Part shown: positions 15,852 to 24,397 of the stretch, piece by piece
Layout: each line of letters starts with the position of its first letter
How positions within the stretch are numbered: position 1 is the stretch's first letter
Assembly: GCA_052384575.1 (NCBI GenBank)
Contig: JBQSUQ010000005.1
Reading direction: 5' to 3' (one strand)
Source of the DNA: JBQSUQ01 sp052384575
Lineage (GTDB): Bacteria; Pseudomonadota; Gammaproteobacteria; Enterobacterales; Pasteurellaceae
DNA length: 64,000 nt
Translations under genes and position numbers: made by a program
Notes under the pieces: model-generated
What the model was told of the DNA's origin: nothing
The model's database searches: none
Seen by the model: only the letters and a program-made list of their open reading frames with translations

Positions 15852-17048
15852 ATGTCTGAAACGATTTTAGATCCTTATTTTGGCGAATTTGGTGGTATGT
15901 ATGTACCAGAAATTCTCGTCCCTGTATTAAAACAACTAGAAAAAGCCTTTGTCGAGGCGCAACAAGATCCTGAATTTCAACAAGAATTACAAGATTTATT
16001 AAAGAATTACGCGGGTCGTCCCACAGCTTTAACTCTCTGCAAAAATTTAACGAAAGCAACCAAAACAAAACTCTATTTAAAACGCGAAGATTTGTTACAT
16101 GGTGGCGCACATAAAACCAACCAAGTATTAGGGCAAGCTTTATTAGCTAAACGCATGGGAAAAACTCGAATTATTGCCGAAACAGGTGCGGGACAACATG
16201 GCGTTGCCACTGCCCTTGCCTGTGCGATGTTAGATTTGCCTTGCCGAATTTATATGGGCGCAAAAGATGTGGAACGCCAATCACCCAATGTATTCCGTAT
16301 GCGTTTAATGGGGGCAGAAGTCATTGCTGTACAAAAAGGTTCTTGTTCACTTAAAGACGCTTGTTGCGAGGCTATGCGTGATTGGGCTGCAAATTATGAA
16401 GATACCCATTATTTAATTGGTACAGCAGCAGGTCCTCATCCATTTCCAACAATGGTAAGAGAATTTCAAAAAATGATTGGCGAAGAAACCAAACAACAAA
16501 TCTTGGCAAGGGAAAATCGTTTACCTGATGCGGTGATTGCTTGCGTAGGTGGCGGCTCGAATGCAATTGGCATGTTTGCTGATTTTATCGATGAGCCATC
16601 AGTGAAATTAATCGGCGTGGAACCCGCTGGCAAAGGCATTGAAACAGGACGGCATGGTGCCCCATTAGGCCATGGAAAAACTGGCATTTATTTTGGAATG
16701 AAGTCACCAATTATGCAAACAGAAGACGGACAAATTGAAGAATCTTACAGTATCTCTGCAGGTTTAGACTTCCCTTCTATTGGCCCTCAACACGCCCATC
16801 TGCAATCCATTGGACGAGCGGAATATCCAAGCATTACAGATGATGAAGCCTTATTTGCTTTTAAAGAATTAGCACAACATGAAGGCATTATTCCTGCTTT
16901 AGAAAGTTCTCACGCCCTTGCCTATGCGTTAAAAATGGCAAAAGAAAACCCAGAAAAAGAGCAACTTTTAGTAGTTAATTTATCTGGACGAGGCGATAAA
17001 GATATTTTTACTGTTGATAAAATTTTTACTGAAAGAGGAATTCTCTAA
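15852..17048 (+). CDS. trpB: Tryptophan synthase beta chain
   Basis: TrpB condenses indole with serine using PLP. The 398 residues show LYLKREDLLHGGAHKTNQ with the PLP lysine in HKTN, AETGAGQHGVA, the phosphate-binding loop GGGSNAIGMF, and the C-terminal LSGRGDKD motif. Length is normal. It follows a TrpR operator and overlaps trpA by one base, the usual tight coupling of the alpha2beta2 partners. No frameshift is seen. Confidence 0.97.
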   Translation: MSETILDPYFGEFGGMYVPEILVPVLKQLEKAFVEAQQDPEFQQELQDLLKNYAGRPTALTLCKNLTKATKTKLYLKREDLLHGGAHKTNQVLGQALLAKRMGKTRIIAETGAGQHGVATALACAMLDLPCRIYMGAKDVERQSPNVFRMRLMGAEVIAVQKGSCSLKDACCEAMRDWAANYEDTHYLIGTAAGPHPFPTMVREFQKMIGEETKQQILARENRLPDAVIACVGGGSNAIGMFADFIDEPSVKLIGVEPAGKGIETGRHGAPLGHGKTGIYFGMKSPIMQTEDGQIEESYSISAGLDFPSIGPQHAHLQSIGRAEYPSITDDEALFAFKELAQHEGIIPALESSHALAYALKMAKENPEKEQLLVVNLSGRGDKDIFTVDKIFTERGIL

Positions 17049-17863
17049 TGGACCGTTTTGCACAATTATTTTCAAAATTAAATGCTAAACAACAAGGTGC
17101 TTTTGTTCCTTTTGTTACCCTTTGCGATCCTGATTTAGAACGTTCATTTGACATTATTTGTACATTAGTTGACAACGGTGCCGATGCATTAGAATTAGGT
17201 TTCCCATTTTCTGATCCTCTGCTCGATGGTCCTGTAATTCAAGCTGCCAATAATCGCGCATTACATTCAGGATGTAGCACAAAAGAAAGCTTTGAATTAT
17301 TAGCAAAAGTGCGGTCAAAATATCCTGAGATTCCAATTAGCCTATTACTCTGTGCAAATTTGGTCTATGCTCAAACTTTAGACGGATTCTATCAACGCTG
17401 TGCTGATGTTGGCATTGATGCCGTATTGGTTGCCGATATTCCTTTACTTGCCGCTCAGCCTTATATTGAAGCCGCACAGAAATATGGTATTCAGCCCGTA
17501 TTTATTTGCCCTCCGAATGCGGATGAAAATACCATAAAAAACATCGCGCAATATTCTCGGGGTTACACTTATCTGGTATCTAGATCTGGCGTAACCAGTG
17601 CCGAAAATCAGCAGCAAGCCAACAATTTAGATAACCTTGTTGAGCAATTAAAAAAATACAATGCACCACCGATTCTGCAAGGTTTCGGCATATCAGAACC
17701 TCAGCAAGTCAAAAATGCCTTATCCATGGGCGTTGCAGGCGCGATTTCTGGCTCCGCAACAGTGAAGATTATTGAAGATAATTTAACTAATCATCGCCAA
17801 TGTTTAATTGAACTTGCTCAATTTGTGCAACAAATGAAAGCGGCAACCTCATTGTTAACATAA
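17048..17863 (+). CDS. trpA: Tryptophan synthase alpha chain
   Basis: TrpA cleaves indole-3-glycerol phosphate and channels indole to TrpB. The 271-residue barrel carries the catalytic Glu in ADALELGFPFSDPLLDGPVIQAAN, the catalytic Asp in DAVLVADIP, and the phosphate site GFGIS plus SGSATVKIIE. It starts at the trpB stop (TAATG) and ends just before a terminator, so trpBA is a two-gene unit. Confidence 0.97.
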   Translation: MDRFAQLFSKLNAKQQGAFVPFVTLCDPDLERSFDIICTLVDNGADALELGFPFSDPLLDGPVIQAANNRALHSGCSTKESFELLAKVRSKYPEIPISLLLCANLVYAQTLDGFYQRCADVGIDAVLVADIPLLAAQPYIEAAQKYGIQPVFICPPNADENTIKNIAQYSRGYTYLVSRSGVTSAENQQQANNLDNLVEQLKKYNAPPILQGFGISEPQQVKNALSMGVAGAISGSATVKIIEDNLTNHRQCLIELAQFVQQMKAATSLLT

Positions 17864-17867
17864 AAAT

Positions 17868-17896
17868 AAAACGTCCCATTGAGGACGTTTTTTATT
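17868..17896 (+). terminator. trpBA terminator
   Basis: AAACGTCC (17869-17876) pairs with GGACGTTT (17883-17890), then TTTTATTT. It lies 5 bases after the trpA stop. Confidence 0.85.
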
Positions 17897-17919
17897 TGTA
17901 TAAATTCCCTTCTTTCTTA

Positions 17920-17935
17920 TCGCAATCGTTTGCCT
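17920..17935 (+). promoter_or_regulatory. PurR-type box upstream of purE
   Basis: TCGCAATCGTTTGCCT (17920-17935) fits the PUR-box pattern ACGCAAACGTTTGCGT at most positions, including the CG centre. It lies about 60 bases before the purE start, near the expected promoter. Two further boxes precede purC and cvpA in this window. Confidence 0.65.
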
Positions 17936-17995
17936 AAAATGCGCCTATTATGCTATTCTACGCAAGTTTTTTATCCCTATTCATGGATTCCAAAT

Positions 17996-18493
17996 ATGTC
18001 TAATACTCAACCAAAAATTGCCATTGTGATGGGCTCAAAAAGTGATTGGGCAACCATGCAAGAAGCCACTCAAATTTTAGATCAATTACAAGTTCCTTAT
18101 CATGTTGAAGTTGTATCTGCACATCGTACGCCTGATAAACTCTTCACCTTTGCTGAACAAGCAGAACAAAATGGATATAAAGTCATTATTGCTGGCGCTG
18201 GCGGTGCCGCTCACCTCCCAGGTATGATTGCAGCGAAAACCTTAGTCCCTGTATTAGGCGTGCCAGTCAAAAGTTCTATGTTAAGCGGTGTTGACAGCCT
18301 TTATTCTATTGTTCAAATGCCAAAAGGTATTCCCGTTGGTACGTTAGCTATTGGTCCAGCAGGCGCAGCAAATGCAGGTCTTTTAGCTGCACAAATTTTG
18401 GCCGCGTGGGACAATAATCTCTTATCTCGTTTAAAAACGTTTAGAGAAACTCAAACAAATTCTGTGCTAGATAATCCCGATCCGCGTGATTAA
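17996..18493 (+). CDS. purE: N5-carboxyaminoimidazole ribonucleotide mutase
   Basis: PurE (class I) rearranges N5-CAIR to CAIR in purine synthesis. The 165-residue protein starts MSNTQPKIAIVMGSKSDWATMQ and contains VVSAHRTPDK, IAGAGGAAHLPGM and GTLAIGPAGAANAGLLA, the standard substrate motifs. A longer reading from 17879 would run through the PurR box and promoter and is rejected. It is 36 bases ahead of purK, forming the usual purEK operon. Confidence 0.96.
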   Translation: MSNTQPKIAIVMGSKSDWATMQEATQILDQLQVPYHVEVVSAHRTPDKLFTFAEQAEQNGYKVIIAGAGGAAHLPGMIAAKTLVPVLGVPVKSSMLSGVDSLYSIVQMPKGIPVGTLAIGPAGAANAGLLAAQILAAWDNNLLSRLKTFRETQTNSVLDNPDPRD

Positions 18494-18529
18494 TTTCCTA
18501 TCTTTCATACAGCAGGAATAATAAATTTT

Positions 18530-19609
18530 ATGCAAAAAAGTGCTTTATATCCAACCGTTTACGTTCTTGGTAATGGTCAATTAGGTCGTATGTTACGCTA
18601 TGCGGGGGCGCCACTTGATATTGACGTAGTACCATTAGCATTTGATGACCCAATGTTTGATTTAGCGCCCAATAGCATTATTACGGCAGAAATTGAACGT
18701 TGGGCAGTGACACCATTAACAGAAATGCTCGGCAATCATGATAAATTTGTTAATAAGAATGTGTTTGCAACCACAGCAGATCGTTTTAGCCAAAAATCAT
18801 TATTAGATGAACTAAATTTACCGACTTCACCTTGGTGTTTACTTGAAAGTGCGGTGCATTTTGAACAAGTTTTCAATGAAATTGGCGATAAAGTTGTAGT
18901 TAAACGTCGTACTGGTGGCTATGACGGGCGCGGTCAATGGATTGTAACGAACGAAAATAAAGACGTGATTACAGATGATCTCTTTGGCGAAGTTATTGCT
19001 GAGAAATTTATTCCCTTTGATGGCGAAGTATCCATTGTTGGTGCTCGTTTTAAAAATGGCGAAACACGTTTCTATCCTGTAACACATAACTTACAGCAAA
19101 ATGGTATTTTACGTTACAGCGTAGCAGACAGTTCAAACCAGCATTTACAAGCTCAAGCGGAAGAAATGCTGGGTAAAGTAATGCACAAACTCAATTATAT
19201 TGGTGTAATGGCAATGGAATGTTTTGTTGTCGGCAACAAATTATTAATTAATGAGCTTGCCCCTCGTGTGCATAATAGTGGACATTGGACGCAATTAGGT
19301 TGTTCCATTAGCCAATTTGAATTACATCTGCGTGCGTTATTAGATTTGCCTACTCCTGAATTACAGGTTTTTGCCCCAAGCGTGATGGTCAATTTAATTG
19401 GTACGGAGCATAATCCTCAATGGTTAAATACGCCATTTAGTCAGCTACATTGGTATGGCAAAGAGGTTCGTCCTGGGCGTAAAGTAGGTCATATTAACCT
19501 GACACATATTGATAAAAATGTATTAATTGCGCAGCTGAATAAACTAAGCAAAGAATTACCTGAGGATTATCAATCGGGGATTAATTGGGCAATCGCAAAA
19601 TTAAAATAA
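18530..19609 (+). CDS. purK: N5-carboxyaminoimidazole ribonucleotide synthase
   Basis: PurK makes N5-CAIR from AIR, bicarbonate and ATP. It is a 359-residue ATP-grasp protein: N-terminal YVLGNGQLGRMLRYAGAPL, ATP-site KRRTGGYDGRGQW, then ELAPRVHNSGHWT with metal ligands near the C-terminal third. It is the second gene of purEK. A long, AT-rich hairpin follows about 45 bases after the stop. Confidence 0.96.
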   Translation: MQKSALYPTVYVLGNGQLGRMLRYAGAPLDIDVVPLAFDDPMFDLAPNSIITAEIERWAVTPLTEMLGNHDKFVNKNVFATTADRFSQKSLLDELNLPTSPWCLLESAVHFEQVFNEIGDKVVVKRRTGGYDGRGQWIVTNENKDVITDDLFGEVIAEKFIPFDGEVSIVGARFKNGETRFYPVTHNLQQNGILRYSVADSSNQHLQAQAEEMLGKVMHKLNYIGVMAMECFVVGNKLLINELAPRVHNSGHWTQLGCSISQFELHLRALLDLPTPELQVFAPSVMVNLIGTEHNPQWLNTPFSQLHWYGKEVRPGRKVGHINLTHIDKNVLIAQLNKLSKELPEDYQSGINWAIAKLK

Positions 19610-19655
19610 TATTAATAAATTCATACATTCTTTGTTTTATGTATAACAATAAAGA

Positions 19656-19700
19656 GAAATTGTAATATTTTTTCAAAAAATAGTTGCAATTTCCCTTTCT
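19656..19700 (+). terminator. Candidate purEK terminator overlapping the next promoter
   Basis: A long AT-rich dyad runs 19656-19693 (GAAATTG... pairing with ...GCAATTTC, one bulge), followed by CCCTTTCTTTT. The downstream arm contains TTGCAA (19684-19689), a possible -35 for the next gene, with TATAAC at 19708-19713. Confidence 0.55.
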
Positions 19701-19751
19701 TTTACAGTATAACCATAATCACAAATACAACATTCTATAAGGACTATTACT

Positions 19752-20942
19752 ATGTTTGAAAATATTACGCCTGCGCCAGCAGATCCTATTCTAGGTTTAG
19801 GTGAAGCTTTTAAAGCAGATTCTCGTCAAGAGAAAGTCAATTTAGGTATTGGTGTTTACAAAGATGCCAAAGGCAACACACCAATTATGAAAGCGGTTAA
19901 AGATGCCGAAGCACGTTTGTTTGAACAAGAAACAACCAAAAACTACTTATCAATTGACGGTGTAGCAGAGTTCAATGCTCACACTCAAGAATTGTTATTT
20001 GGCAAAGATTCTAACATTGTGAAAAGCAAACGCGCTAAAACTGTTCAAAGCTTAGGTGGTACAGGCGCATTACGAATTGCGGCTGAATTTGTTAAACGCC
20101 AGACAAAAGCACAGAATGTATGGATCAGTTCACCGACTTGGCCAAATCACAATGCTATTTTCAATGCGGTAGGTATCACCATTCGTGAATATCGTTGGTA
20201 TGATGCGGAACGTAAAGTCTTAGACTGGGATAACCTGATTGCAGACTTAAGCAATGCAGGAGAAGGTGATGTGGTGTTATTACATGGTTGCTGCCATAAC
20301 CCAACAGGTATCGACCCAACTCCAGAGCAATGGAAAGTGCTAGCTGATATGTCAGCGAAAAATGGTTGGTTACCACTATTTGACTTTGCTTATCAAGGTC
20401 TTGCAAACGGCTTAGAAGAAGATGCGGTTGGTTTACGTACTTTCGCAGCAAACCATAAAGAATTATTAGTAGCAAGTTCATACTCTAAAAACTTCGGTTT
20501 ATATAATGAACGCGTTGGTGCATTCACGCTCGTAGCAGAAAATGAAACTGTGGCAGCAACAGCATTAACACAGGTTAAAACCATTATTCGTACACTTTAC
20601 TCAAACCCTGCTGCACATGGTGCTTCAGCAGTTTCTGTGGTATTAAAAGATCCTGCACTACGTGCTGAATGGGAAGCGGAATTAGCAGAAATGCGTACGC
20701 GTATCAAAGCAATGCGTTTCAAATTCGTTGAATTACTTAAAGAATTTGGTGCAGAACAAGATTTCAGCTTTATTACTGAACAAAATGGTATGTTCTCTTT
20801 CAGTGGCTTAACTGCTGAACAAGTTGATCGCTTAAAAGAAGAATTCGCAATTTATGCAGTTCGCTCAGGTCGTATAAATGTCGCAGGAATTACTGAAGAT
20901 AATATTCGTTATCTGTGTGAAAGCATTGTAAAAGTGCTTTAA
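19752..20942 (+). CDS. aspC: Aromatic/aspartate aminotransferase
   Basis: A class I PLP aminotransferase, 396 residues, making aspartate from oxaloacetate and probably also acting on aromatic amino acids. It starts MFENITPAPADPILGLGEAF as AspC/TyrB do and has HGCCHNPTGIDPT, DFAYQGLANGLEEDA, the PLP lysine in SSYSKNFGLYNERVGA and the substrate arginine in YAVRSGRINVAG. Sequence does not settle AspC versus TyrB. It has its own promoter and ends at a shared hairpin with the convergent gene. Confidence 0.95.
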   Translation: MFENITPAPADPILGLGEAFKADSRQEKVNLGIGVYKDAKGNTPIMKAVKDAEARLFEQETTKNYLSIDGVAEFNAHTQELLFGKDSNIVKSKRAKTVQSLGGTGALRIAAEFVKRQTKAQNVWISSPTWPNHNAIFNAVGITIREYRWYDAERKVLDWDNLIADLSNAGEGDVVLLHGCCHNPTGIDPTPEQWKVLADMSAKNGWLPLFDFAYQGLANGLEEDAVGLRTFAANHKELLVASSYSKNFGLYNERVGAFTLVAENETVAATALTQVKTIIRTLYSNPAAHGASAVSVVLKDPALRAEWEAELAEMRTRIKAMRFKFVELLKEFGAEQDFSFITEQNGMFSFSGLTAEQVDRLKEEFAIYAVRSGRINVAGITEDNIRYLCESIVKVL

Positions 20943-20953
20943 TACTCATCATA

Positions 20954-20988
20954 AAAATACCGCATTTCATCAAAGTGCGGTATTTTTT
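20954..20988. terminator. Bidirectional terminator built from an uptake-signal dyad
   Basis: AAAATACCGCA (20954-20964) pairs with TGCGGTATTTT (20976-20986); the right arm is an uptake signal. It follows aspC on the plus strand. The stop codon of the minus-strand AAA gene (20970-20972) lies inside the loop, so its last codons are part of the hairpin. Confidence 0.8.
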
Positions 20989-21434
20989 ATCTTAATTTCA
21001 CCCTCAATAATATTCTCATTTAATGCATTAAACATACTTTGTATAGTTTCAGCATTAACCTTATGCTGATTTTCAAAGAAATTCATCATTCGATACACTT
21101 CTCTTTCTAATCCTAAATGCGCTGCTTTTGTTAAAGTGCGGTGGATTTCTTGCACATTTACGCCAACATTACTAATCACGATCAAAACATGCTTTTCAGG
21201 AAAACGATCACAATAGCGAAAAGCATATTGTAAATATTGATAAGCTTTTTTCTTCGCTTGCTGGAAACGTTGCTCTGTCCAAATATATTGCCCTTTTTCA
21301 CTTAAATAACGATCATTTTCAACATGAAAAATCTTAGCCTCTGGATAATCTCTTTTAAACTCGACCATTTTTTGTTTTGCGAAAGTCGTTTTACCAGACC
21401 CTGAATGACCGCGGATAATAATCAGTTTTTTCAT
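20970..21434 (-). CDS. Zeta-toxin/kinase-like P-loop ATPase
   Basis: A 154-residue P-loop protein: Walker A IIRGHSGSGKTTFAKQK at the very N-terminus, then a conserved Asp/Arg segment VENDRYLSEKGQYIWTEQR and VLIVISNVGVNVQEIHR. It looks like the AAA_33/zeta-toxin kinase group but has no antitoxin gene beside it, so a toxin role is not supported; a small-molecule kinase is equally possible. The start at 21434 places Walker A close to the N-terminus; the longer reading adds an unrelated 20-residue stretch. The C-terminal codons run into the terminator hairpin shared with aspC. Confidence 0.75.
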   Translation of the reverse strand: MKKLIIIRGHSGSGKTTFAKQKMVEFKRDYPEAKIFHVENDRYLSEKGQYIWTEQRFQQAKKKAYQYLQYAFRYCDRFPEKHVLIVISNVGVNVQEIHRTLTKAAHLGLEREVYRMMNFFENQHKVNAETIQSMFNALNENIIEGEIKIKNTAL

Positions 21435-21635
21435 AAATAAACCTATGACATATTGTTTTAGCAAGTTTACATAGAGTATTTCTACAATATTCAATTTTTA
21501 GCTTATTAAATTTTATATTATCATTAACCTTTGCAACATATTAAATTGTTCTCCCCCATTTAAATTCCCCTTGTTCATTTGTACTCTGCCCTTATATTAG
21601 GTACAATCCCTCATTATTTTTGCATTGGAAAAATT

Positions 21636-22118
21636 ATGACAAAGAAAAAAATAAAACCAGGCTCGAATACAATTGCATTGAATAAACGTGCTAGACATGA
21701 TTATTTTATAGAAGAAGAAATTGAAGCAGGATTGTCTTTACAAGGTTGGGAAGTAAAATCCATGCGTGCAGGCAAAGCCAATATCAGCGATAGCTATGTG
21801 ATTTTCAATAACGGTGAAGCCTATTTATTCGGCGCGACTATTCAACCGCTTAGTGTAGCTTCTACTCATATCGTTTGCGATCCGACAAGAACGCGTAAAT
21901 TGTTGTTAAATCAAAAAGAATTAGCCTCGTTATTTGGTAAAGCCAATCGTGATGGCTATACTATTGTTGCCCTTTCGCTTTATTGGAAACAGGCTTGGGC
22001 AAAACTTAAAATTGGTTTAGCAAAAGGAAAAAAATTACATGATAAGCGGGAAGATATTAAAGATCGGGAATGGAAACTACAGAAAGATCGCATTATGAAG
22101 AATGCAAATCGTGGATAA
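21636..22118 (+). CDS. smpB: SsrA-binding protein
   Basis: SmpB binds tmRNA and brings it to stalled ribosomes. The 160-residue protein has the typical N-terminus NTIALNKRARHDYFIEEEIEAGLSLQGWEVKSMRAGK, the YLFGATI core, and the basic C-terminal tail KKLHDKREDIKDREWKLQKDR. The start at 21636 matches family length; an earlier start at 21579 adds 19 unrelated residues. The ssrA gene itself is not in this window. hflK follows after 49 bases. Confidence 0.95.
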   Translation: MTKKKIKPGSNTIALNKRARHDYFIEEEIEAGLSLQGWEVKSMRAGKANISDSYVIFNNGEAYLFGATIQPLSVASTHIVCDPTRTRKLLLNQKELASLFGKANRDGYTIVALSLYWKQAWAKLKIGLAKGKKLHDKREDIKDREWKLQKDRIMKNANRG

Positions 22119-22167
22119 TCTGTTACAATCCTTATGTAAAATTTTTGTAAACTAAATGGAGAATATA

Positions 22168-23400
22168 ATGGCACAGGATCAAGATCCTTGGGCAGCACCC
22201 GGAACGAATAATTCGTCTGGACAAAAGCCTGATAATCAACGTGATGAATCACAACAAGGTTCATCAGGTTCTCATCGACATGAGCAATCCCCGCCTGATT
22301 TAGAAGAAGCCTTCACTAATTTATTAAAGAAATTAGGTGGCAATAAAAACAAAGGCTCAAATTCAAATCAAAGCAATAATTTGCCTGAAATGAAAATAGG
22401 TAAATTACTGCCACTTGCTGTTGGTATTGGTGCAGTAATTTGGGGATTAAGCGGGTTTTATACCGTAAAAGAAGCGGAACGTGGTGTGGTAACACGTTTT
22501 GGACAATTACATTCGATTGTACAGCCTGGTTTAAACTGGAAACCGACTTTTATCGATCAAGTGTTGCCAGTTAATGTTGAGCAAGTAAAAGAGCTGAAAA
22601 CCCAAGGTTCTATGTTGACGCAAGATGAGAATATGGTGAAAGTGGAAATGACGGTGCAATACCGCGTACAAGATCCTGCAAAATTCTTATTTAGTGTAAC
22701 CAATGCCGAAGACAGCTTAGGGCAAGCCACAGACAGTGCTCTACGTTATGTGATTGGTCACATGACAATGGATAACATTCTGACAACAGGTCGTGCTGTT
22801 GTGCGTGAAAATACGTGGAAAGCACTAAATGATATTATCAAACCTTATGATATGGGTTTAGAAGTCATTGATGTGAACTTCCAATCTGCTCGTCCACCTG
22901 AAGAAGTGAAAGATGCATTTGACGATGCGATTAAAGCACAAGAAGACGAACAACGTTATATTCGTGAAGCTGAAGCTTACGCGCGTGAACGTGAGCCAAT
23001 TGCTCGTGGTAATGCACAACGAATTTTAGAAGAAGCAACTGCTTATAAAGATCAAATTGTGCTTGATGCTAAAGGGGAAATTGAACGTTTCCAACGTTTA
23101 TTGCCTGAATTTAAACTTTCTCCTGAAGTATTAAAACAGCGCCTATACATTCAATCCATGGAAAAAGTGATGGCTAAAACGCCGAAAGTGATGATGGATT
23201 CAGGTAATAATATTACTGTATTACCATTAGACCAAATGTTGCGTGGTAAATCAGAAAATGTACAAGAAAACACACCAAAAGCCATTGAAAGAAGCGCTCC
23301 AGTACGTTCTGAGCCACAAAGTGCGGTGAATTCTCAGCCAGTTTCTGAATCTTACAAAGGGGCAAATACAGAACAAGAACGTAGAGGGAGATTTAACTAA
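22168..23400 (+). CDS. hflK: FtsH protease modulator subunit HflK
   Basis: HflK and HflC form a large membrane complex around FtsH and limit its proteolysis. The 410-residue protein starts MAQDQDPWAAPG, has a Gly/Asn/Gln-rich N-terminal cytoplasmic region, one membrane helix (LLPLAVGIGAVIWGLSGFYTV, near residue 80) and a SPFH/band 7 domain (EAERGVVTRFGQLHSIVQPGLNWK). ATG at 22168 is chosen because GGAG lies just upstream. The stop and the hflC start are adjacent. Confidence 0.95.
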   Translation: MAQDQDPWAAPGTNNSSGQKPDNQRDESQQGSSGSHRHEQSPPDLEEAFTNLLKKLGGNKNKGSNSNQSNNLPEMKIGKLLPLAVGIGAVIWGLSGFYTVKEAERGVVTRFGQLHSIVQPGLNWKPTFIDQVLPVNVEQVKELKTQGSMLTQDENMVKVEMTVQYRVQDPAKFLFSVTNAEDSLGQATDSALRYVIGHMTMDNILTTGRAVVRENTWKALNDIIKPYDMGLEVIDVNFQSARPPEEVKDAFDDAIKAQEDEQRYIREAEAYAREREPIARGNAQRILEEATAYKDQIVLDAKGEIERFQRLLPEFKLSPEVLKQRLYIQSMEKVMAKTPKVMMDSGNNITVLPLDQMLRGKSENVQENTPKAIERSAPVRSEPQSAVNSQPVSESYKGANTEQERRGRFN

Positions 23401-24287
23401 TGCGTAAATTTTTAACGCCAATTATCATTGTTTTAGGTTTAGTCATCTACTCTAGTGTTGTTATCGTACAAGAAGGTTCACGCGGTATTATGTTGCGTTT
23501 TAGCAAAGTACATCGTGATGCAGATAATAAAGTGGTCGTGTATAACCCAGGTTTACATTTTAAAGTGCCATTTATTGATAACATCAAAATTTTAGATGCA
23601 CGCATTAAAACTCTTGATGGTCAGCCAGACCGTTTCGTTACTGTAGAGAAAAAAGACTTATTAGTAGATTCCTATGTAAAATGGCGAATCAGCGATTTTG
23701 GTCGTTTTTATACAGCAACAAGTGGCGGTGACTATAACCGCGCTTCTAGCCTATTACGCCGTAAAGTCAACGACAGATTACGTTCAGAAATTGGTTCTCG
23801 TACCATTAAAGATATTGTCTCTGGCACCCGAGGCGAATTAATGGAAGGAGCGAAAAAAGCATTGAATTCAGGGCAAGATAGCACCGCTGAATTAGGTATT
23901 GAAGTAGTTGATGTTCGTATTAAACAAATCAACTTACCTGATGAAGTGTCTTCATCAATTTACCAACGTATGCGTGCTGAACGTGACGCGGTAGCGCGTG
24001 AACATCGTTCACAAGGTAAAGAAAAAGCCGCTTTTATTCAGGCTGATGTAGATCGTAAAGTCACCTTAATTTTAGCCAATGCCAATAAAACAGCACAGCA
24101 ATTACGCGGTGAAGGCGATGCCTTAGCAGCTAAACTCTACTCTGATGCTTTTAGTCAGGAAGCTGAATTCTATGGTTTCTTGCGTAGTTTAAAAGCATAT
24201 GAAAACAGCTTTACCGGTTCTGAAAACATGATGATCTTAAAACCGGGTAGTGAGTTTTTCCGCTTTATGCAATCACCAACAAAATAA
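23400..24287 (+). CDS. hflC: FtsH protease modulator subunit HflC
   Basis: The partner of HflK, 295 residues. It has an N-terminal membrane helix (IIIVLGLVIYSSVVIV) and a SPFH domain (EGSRGIMLRFSKV, PGLHFKVPFIDNIK), then a long helical stretch AVAREHRSQGKEKAAFIQADVDRK that forms the complex wall. It overlaps hflK at TAATG. The order hflK-hflC-purA is the enteric one, but hfq and hflX, which precede hflK in E. coli, are replaced here by smpB. Confidence 0.95.
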   Translation: MRKFLTPIIIVLGLVIYSSVVIVQEGSRGIMLRFSKVHRDADNKVVVYNPGLHFKVPFIDNIKILDARIKTLDGQPDRFVTVEKKDLLVDSYVKWRISDFGRFYTATSGGDYNRASSLLRRKVNDRLRSEIGSRTIKDIVSGTRGELMEGAKKALNSGQDSTAELGIEVVDVRIKQINLPDEVSSSIYQRMRAERDAVAREHRSQGKEKAAFIQADVDRKVTLILANANKTAQQLRGEGDALAAKLYSDAFSQEAEFYGFLRSLKAYENSFTGSENMMILKPGSEFFRFMQSPTK

Positions 24288-24298
24288 ATAAAAATACC

Positions 24299-24329
24299 AG
24301 CCTAATCGTCCAATGATTAGGCTTTTTTC
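24299..24329 (+). terminator. hflKC terminator
   Basis: AGCCTAATC (24299-24307) pairs with GATTAGGCT (24315-24323), followed by a T-run. Confidence 0.85.
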
Positions 24330-24397
24330 ATTGAGATTTTAGCTAAAAAATAGTAAAGTAACGGCTGTCATTTTTTGAAATACAACAGGAAAAGATT

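Noticed and set aside
15802..16110. Long minus-strand frame overlapping trpB start
   Set aside because: It is antisense to trpB and its TrpR promoter, with composition of a shadow frame.
20970..21434. Zeta-like kinase as part of a toxin-antitoxin pair
   Set aside because: No small antitoxin gene lies beside it, and its upstream gap holds only promoter-like AT-rich DNA.
22119..22167. tmRNA (ssrA) next to smpB
   Set aside because: The gap is only 49 bases and the other flank also lacks a tRNA-like end.
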